In this document: positions 5,751 to 9,041 of the stretch, piece by piece
Position numbering within the stretch: the stretch's first letter is position 1
How the letters are laid out: each line of letters opens with the position of its first letter
Origin: Thermoleophilia bacterium
GTDB taxonomy: Bacteria > Actinomycetota > Thermoleophilia > Gaiellales > F1-60-MAGs149
DNA: 9,041 bases
Reading direction: 5' to 3'
NCBI GenBank assembly: GCA_016462095.1
Contig: JAEMTW010000064.1
Span: forward strand, 1-9,041
Program-made: the position numbers and the translations under genes
Notes under the pieces: generated by a model
Seen by the model: the letters and a program-made list of their open reading frames with translations, nothing else
Told to the model about the DNA's origin: nothing
The model's database searches: none

Positions 5751-7859
5751 CTACGGCACCGCCACCGCGGTTGCAGTGGGCGGAGTCATCCCCGACGCTG
5801 TTGTCGTCGTCGCTGCAGGGACCGCGGGCACGGTGACCGTTGGCTGCGGCGCGGGCATCGAGAGCGTCAGGTCTGGAGCCGAAATCGACGAGACGATGCG
5901 GTTCTCAAACTGCGACGTAAAGCCATTCCAGGCCACCGGGTTCTTCGGCGCGGCAAAGTTGACCGGCGGCGTTCCGGCCAGCGCAGAATCCATGAAGAGA
6001 TGCCAAATATCTGCAGGCAGCGTCGGGCCGGAGACGGCTCCGACGCCCTCAACGTTGTAGAGCGATTTCGTCTCATCGGGATAGCCAATCCAGACGCAGG
6101 TCGCAAGCGTTGGCGTATAGCCACAGAACCAGGCATCGGTGTGGTTGTCGGTGGTGCCGGTCTTGCCCGCCTCGGGACGATCGTCCGACATCAGGGCGCC
6201 GGTACCTGTGCCAGAGCGCATGTTTTCGCCGAGGATGCGTGTCACCTCGGCCGCGACACCATCCTCAATCACCCGAACTCCACGACTGCGCTTGCCAAGC
6301 AATTTCTGTCCCTCTGCATCGAGCACCGATTCGATCGCCGTTGGTGGGTGATAGATACCGCCGTTTGCGAGCGTTGCGTAGGCCGTCGTCATCTCGAGGG
6401 GCGAGACACCGTTCGCGCCGAGCGTGATTGATGGCACTGGCTCGAGCGGCGACGTGCGTACGCCAAGCCGCTCGGCCATGTCGACGATGTTGGCCGGCCC
6501 GACGTCGATCGCGAGCTGGGCGTAGACCGTGTTGTCCGAGGCGAGCGTCGCCTTTTCAAGCGAGACTGCGCCGGCGTACTTGTCACCGGCTGTCGCGACG
6601 TTCCAGGTCGGCGAGTTCTCATCGGGGCGCCACGAGAATGGCGCCGACATGTACGTCGTCGCGCTCGGATCGATGCCTTGCTCAATCGCCGCCGCGAGCG
6701 TGATCGGCTTGAAGGTCGAACCCGGCTGGCGTCGGCTCTGCGAGGTTAGGTCGAACTGATCGGTCCGAAAGTAGCGCGTCGAGGCCATCGCCACGATCTC
6801 GCCGGTCTTCGGCCGAATCGCGACGATCGCCGCATCGGGATCACCTGCTGTCGGCAGAACCTGCTTCATGGCCGCCCGCGCCTCACGCTGCAGCACGGGG
6901 TCGAGGGTCGTGTTGATCTTCAGACCACCAGCACGGACAGCAGCCTCACCAAAATCGGGCTCTTGCGCCAGCTCGTTCGCGACGTAGCGCACGAAGAAGC
7001 TCTCCTTGACGGCGCCATACACGCGGCCTCGCTTGAGGCGGAGCGGTGTGGCGTCCGCCTTGCGCCGCTGGGCCTTGCTGATCACGCCGGTCTCTTCCAT
7101 TGCTTGCAGGACCTGCGCCCGCCGCACAAGCGCGTCCTTGGGATTCTGGTACGGGTCGTACCGGCTTGGCAGCTGGGGCAGGCCCGAGATCAGTGCGGCC
7201 TCCGGCAACGTCAGGTCTTTGGCCGACTTGGCAAAGTAGGTCTGGGCTGCCGCTTCTACTCCATAGGCATTGTTGCCGTAGAAGACGGTGTTGAGATAGG
7301 CCGTCAGGATCTCGTCTTTCGAGAAGCGATCTTCCAGCTGGACGGCCAGGAGGGCCTCGCGAATCTTGCGGTCAAAGGTGCGCTGCTTGACGATGTAGAT
7401 CTGCGAAATCAGCTGCTGCGTCAGCGTCGAGCCGCCCTGCACGATGCTCCCCGCAGCGAGGTTAGAGATCAGGGCGCGCGAGATGCCTTGTGGGTCGACG
7501 CCGCCGTGCTCATAGAACCGTCGATCCTCGATCGCCACGGTACTCTTCTTGATCCAAGGGGAGATCTGATCGCTCTTGACAGGCTGGCGATTCTCGTCGT
7601 TGGCGAGCACGCCCAGGCTCGCGCCGTTATCGGCGTAGACGGTGCTGTTCGCACCAATTTCGCGCGCCTTGATCGCGCTCAGCGTCGGGATGTCGCCAAG
7701 GTACCGTGCGGCGCCAAACAGCAGGAGCCCTGCGATCAGCGATGACGCCACCGCGAGCACGATGAAGGCGGTGGCGAATGCGCTGCGCCGCCCCGTTGTG
7801 CGGCGCTGCGCTTTGTTGCGTTTGCGCCGCGAGGCGCCCTTGCCGATCGGTTCAGGCAT
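5751..7859 (-). CDS. Class A penicillin-binding protein (PBP1A type: glycosyltransferase/transpeptidase)
   Basis: A 702-residue bifunctional murein synthase polymerises lipid II and cross-links the glycan strands outside the membrane. A basic cytoplasmic tail (about 1-27) precedes a membrane anchor (about 28-49). The GT51 domain has EDRRFYEHGG with catalytic Glu111, QGGSTLTQQL (141-150), RKIREA with the second Glu168 (spacing 57, as in the family), and ILTAYLNTVFYGNNAYGVEAAA. The transpeptidase has STFK with Ser381, SDN (441-443) and KTGT (566-569). Both active sites look intact. ILTAYLN has Thr where ILExYLN is usual. The last 35 or so residues form a Pro/Thr/Ala-rich tail. The ATG at 7859 is preferred; an in-frame GTG at 7868 is the only earlier start before a stop, and neither has a clear Shine-Dalgarno sequence. 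It leads the leftward group with the LytM-like and YmdB-like genes. Confidence 0.95.
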   Translation of the reverse strand: MPEPIGKGASRRKRNKAQRRTTGRRSAFATAFIVLAVASSLIAGLLLFGAARYLGDIPTLSAIKAREIGANSTVYADNGASLGVLANDENRQPVKSDQISPWIKKSTVAIEDRRFYEHGGVDPQGISRALISNLAAGSIVQGGSTLTQQLISQIYIVKQRTFDRKIREALLAVQLEDRFSKDEILTAYLNTVFYGNNAYGVEAAAQTYFAKSAKDLTLPEAALISGLPQLPSRYDPYQNPKDALVRRAQVLQAMEETGVISKAQRRKADATPLRLKRGRVYGAVKESFFVRYVANELAQEPDFGEAAVRAGGLKINTTLDPVLQREARAAMKQVLPTAGDPDAAIVAIRPKTGEIVAMASTRYFRTDQFDLTSQSRRQPGSTFKPITLAAAIEQGIDPSATTYMSAPFSWRPDENSPTWNVATAGDKYAGAVSLEKATLASDNTVYAQLAIDVGPANIVDMAERLGVRTSPLEPVPSITLGANGVSPLEMTTAYATLANGGIYHPPTAIESVLDAEGQKLLGKRSRGVRVIEDGVAAEVTRILGENMRSGTGTGALMSDDRPEAGKTGTTDNHTDAWFCGYTPTLATCVWIGYPDETKSLYNVEGVGAVSGPTLPADIWHLFMDSALAGTPPVNFAAPKNPVAWNGFTSQFENRIVSSISAPDLTLSMPAPQPTVTVPAVPAATTTTASGMTPPTATAVAVP

Positions 7860-7868
7860 GCGTCGCAC

Positions 7869-8043
7869 GCTGCTTTGGGCTCAGAAAATACGAAGACTTC
7901 ACGACTCGCACGCTATCACCGAGTTTTTCGCGGCCGTCACCTGCAGAGCGCGGGCTTACGTGGTGAGAGGTGAGAGCGAAACAGACCATGCCGTCTGCCT
8001 GTTCGTCAGCCCCGAAACCTGTCCTGCCCCACCCAGCGGTACC
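7869..8043. promoter_or_regulatory. Divergent intergenic region between PBP1A and the binding lipoprotein
   Basis: About 175 bp separates two divergent genes, so it should carry promoters for both. Leftward, TATTTT at 7890-7885 is a -10 candidate for PBP1A, giving a short leader; no convincing -35 accompanies it. A directly repeated GGTGAGA (7962-7968 and 7969-7975) could be part of an operator but is short. Because a BtuF-like gene follows, I looked for the conserved core of a cobalamin riboswitch and did not find it. No hairpin followed by a T-run is present. Confidence 0.4.
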
Positions 8044-8045
8044 AT
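8040..8045 (+). promoter_or_regulatory. TACCAT -10-like hexamer overlapping the annotated ATG
   Basis: TACCAT overlaps the ATG at 8044 and lies 7 nt before an in-frame GTG at 8053. If it is the -10 element, the transcript would begin near 8053 and the true start would be the leaderless GTG, which encodes a cleaner lipoprotein signal (MRRLGLLAG). No Shine-Dalgarno sequence precedes either start. This parallels the elements before 1567 and 5720. Confidence 0.4.
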
Positions 8046-8898
8046 GCGAAGCGTGCGTCGACTTGGGCTCCTTGCTGGTACTGCGCTTGTCGCGATCGCG
8101 CTGGCTGGCTGCGGCGTCAAGTCCGAGCCAACCGGAGCCGGCGCCGCATTTCCGAGCCAAGCGGTGGATGCGGCCGGCCAGACGGTCACGCTGGCCGCTC
8201 CTCCGCTTCGCATCGTGTCGTTCGACGCTGGCGCTACCGCCATCCTCCACGACCTCGGCCTGCGTGCGGAGACGGTGACTGCGACCGCGGCGAGCCTTTC
8301 GAGTGACGCTGCAGATCCGAGCACAGCGCTCGTAATCGTGCCCGCCAACCTCGAGCCTGCCGTGCTTCAGGCCCTGGCCGAGACAACGACTGTGCCGATC
8401 TACCACTACGGAGCCGACCCCCTCACGAGCGCTCCCACCACGATCACCCAGCTTGGGCTCGTCGTCGGCAAGGGTCCCGAGGCAGCGGTCATCGCTAAAA
8501 CAGTCGCGGCGGGATTGGCCACGCTCGCCGCACAGCTGGCGACGGAGCAGCCGGTTCGGGTGCTGCTTGAGGGGCGCGGCTTTACCGCGTACGGCCCGAC
8601 GAATCCCGCAAGCCTTGCTGTTGCGGCTGCGGGCGGCACCAACGTCGTGACGGTCGATCAGCCACTCAATCTGGCCGCTGCCCTTGGCCTCGATGTCACG
8701 GCCTGGGTCTCGCTGCAGCCCGGCGGAAGCACCTTGACCTCACTGCAAGGCTATCCCGAGCTCGCTGCCGTCCCCGCCGTCAAGGACGGTCGCATCGTGC
8801 CACTGCCAATGACTGGCTTTCCCATCGACGCTGCTCTTCCTGGCGCGCTCCAGGCCCTTGCCGACGATCTCCACTCGGCACCGGTCTCTGCCGGATGA
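8044..8898 (+). CDS. TroA/BtuF-like substrate-binding lipoprotein of an ABC importer
   Basis: A 284-residue protein has a lipoprotein signal: basic MRSVRR, a hydrophobic core, and lipobox LAGC with Cys23, so it should be anchored to the outer face of the membrane. The mature part opens with VDAAGQTVTLAAPPLRIVSFDAGATAILHDLGL (residues 41-73), the start typical of class III binding proteins for cobalamin, ferric siderophores or haem. Later features are IVPANLEPAVLQAL (98-111), PIYHYGADPLTSAPTTITQLGLVVGKG (118-144), YGPTNPASLAVAAAGGTNV (183-201) and a C-terminal pattern YPELAAVPAVKDGRIVPLP (237-255). Length suits the family. The ATG at 8044 is listed, but the GTG at 8053 is an attractive leaderless alternative. 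Its stop overlaps the next gene (ATGA). The ligand cannot be read from sequence; cobalamin or an iron complex is likely by family. Confidence 0.87.
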   Translation: MRSVRRLGLLAGTALVAIALAGCGVKSEPTGAGAAFPSQAVDAAGQTVTLAAPPLRIVSFDAGATAILHDLGLRAETVTATAASLSSDAADPSTALVIVPANLEPAVLQALAETTTVPIYHYGADPLTSAPTTITQLGLVVGKGPEAAVIAKTVAAGLATLAAQLATEQPVRVLLEGRGFTAYGPTNPASLAVAAAGGTNVVTVDQPLNLAAALGLDVTAWVSLQPGGSTLTSLQGYPELAAVPAVKDGRIVPLPMTGFPIDAALPGALQALADDLHSAPVSAG

Positions 8899-9041
8899 GT
8901 GCGCCGGAGCCGCGGCGCGGACTGACCCTCTGGCTTCTGCTTTCGCTGCCGCTCGTTGTCCAGTTTGGCTTCGTTGCCCTTGCTGCCAGCCTCGTCTCGC
9001 GCTTCACAGATTTGCCCGAGGGCGAGACGTCCTTCTACAGC
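8895..9041 (+). CDS. Membrane protein, N-terminal fragment (possible ABC permease)
   Basis: Forty-nine codons are visible before the window ends. A basic start (MSAPEPRRG) precedes one membrane helix of about residues 10-34 (LTLWLLLSLPLVVQFGFVALAASLV), followed by SRFTDLPEGETSFYS. The ATG overlaps the stop of the binding-lipoprotein gene (ATGA), strong evidence for coupling. By position a FecCD/BtuC-type permease is expected. However, the residues after the helix do not resemble the usual post-helix segment of those proteins, so the identity stays open. Truncation is only by the window edge. Confidence 0.65.
   Translation, partial: MSAPEPRRGLTLWLLLSLPLVVQFGFVALAASLVSRFTDLPEGETSFYS

Noticed and set aside
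6963..7745. 260-codon + strand open frame antisense to PBP1A
   Set aside because: It mirrors the GT51/transpeptidase coding strand, has no motif and no promoter or ribosome-binding site.
7962..7975. Tandem GGTGAGA heptamers as an operator
   Set aside because: Two 7-nt copies are too short to distinguish from chance in this base composition; kept only as a remark in the intergenic entry.
7869..8043. Cobalamin riboswitch upstream of the BtuF-like gene
   Set aside because: The conserved core segments of that riboswitch were not found and the spacer is shorter than the usual element; the gene more likely has a leaderless start.

Overview
The window comes from a high-G+C bacterial chromosome. 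Protein features (a PBP1A-type murein synthase, a YmdB-type phosphodiesterase whose nucleotide-site motif reads GNHLWRRKE, and a large GT-C-like membrane protein with the motifs VDVGYAGVVGADRIL and TGPQVAWSMARG) remind me most of Actinomycetota of the Thermoleophilia type, with Chloroflexota as the main alternative. This placement rests on recalled family resemblance, not on a marker gene. No phage, transposase, CRISPR, tRNA or rRNA gene is visible.

Layout. Bases 1-318 hold no convincing gene but carry a striking 56-nt near-perfect palindrome (142-197). A small two-helix membrane protein runs leftward (319-552). Diverging from it is a rightward set of three genes: a diacylglycerol/lipid kinase-family protein (639-1550), a small DUF4126-like membrane protein (1567-2103), and a 678-residue polytopic GT-C/GT87-like membrane protein with its own exported N-terminal domain (2100-4136). 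The last two overlap by ATGA. This set collides tail to tail, with one base between stop codons, with a leftward group: a class A penicillin-binding protein (7859-5751), a membrane-anchored degenerate M23/LytM-like protein (5720-4911) and a YmdB-like phosphodiesterase (4914-4138), the last two overlapping by GTGA. From a divergent spacer of about 180 bp, a rightward locus starts with a TroA/BtuF-like substrate-binding lipoprotein (8044-8898). Its stop overlaps the start of a membrane protein that leaves the window (8895-9041).

The common theme is the cell envelope: lipid phosphorylation, probable lipid-linked glycosyl transfer, peptidoglycan synthesis, a LytM-like partner protein, and metal or corrinoid uptake. 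Expression signals are unusual. Three genes lack a clear Shine-Dalgarno sequence but have a TAnnnT -10-like hexamer 6-7 nt before a start codon (TACGAT before 1567, TACACT before 5720, TACCAT before a GTG at 8053). This is the arrangement expected of leaderless transcripts. I do not see a clearly new defence or mobile system. The items most worth following up are the palindrome, the leaderless-promoter pattern and the degenerate LytM protein placed between PBP1A and YmdB.
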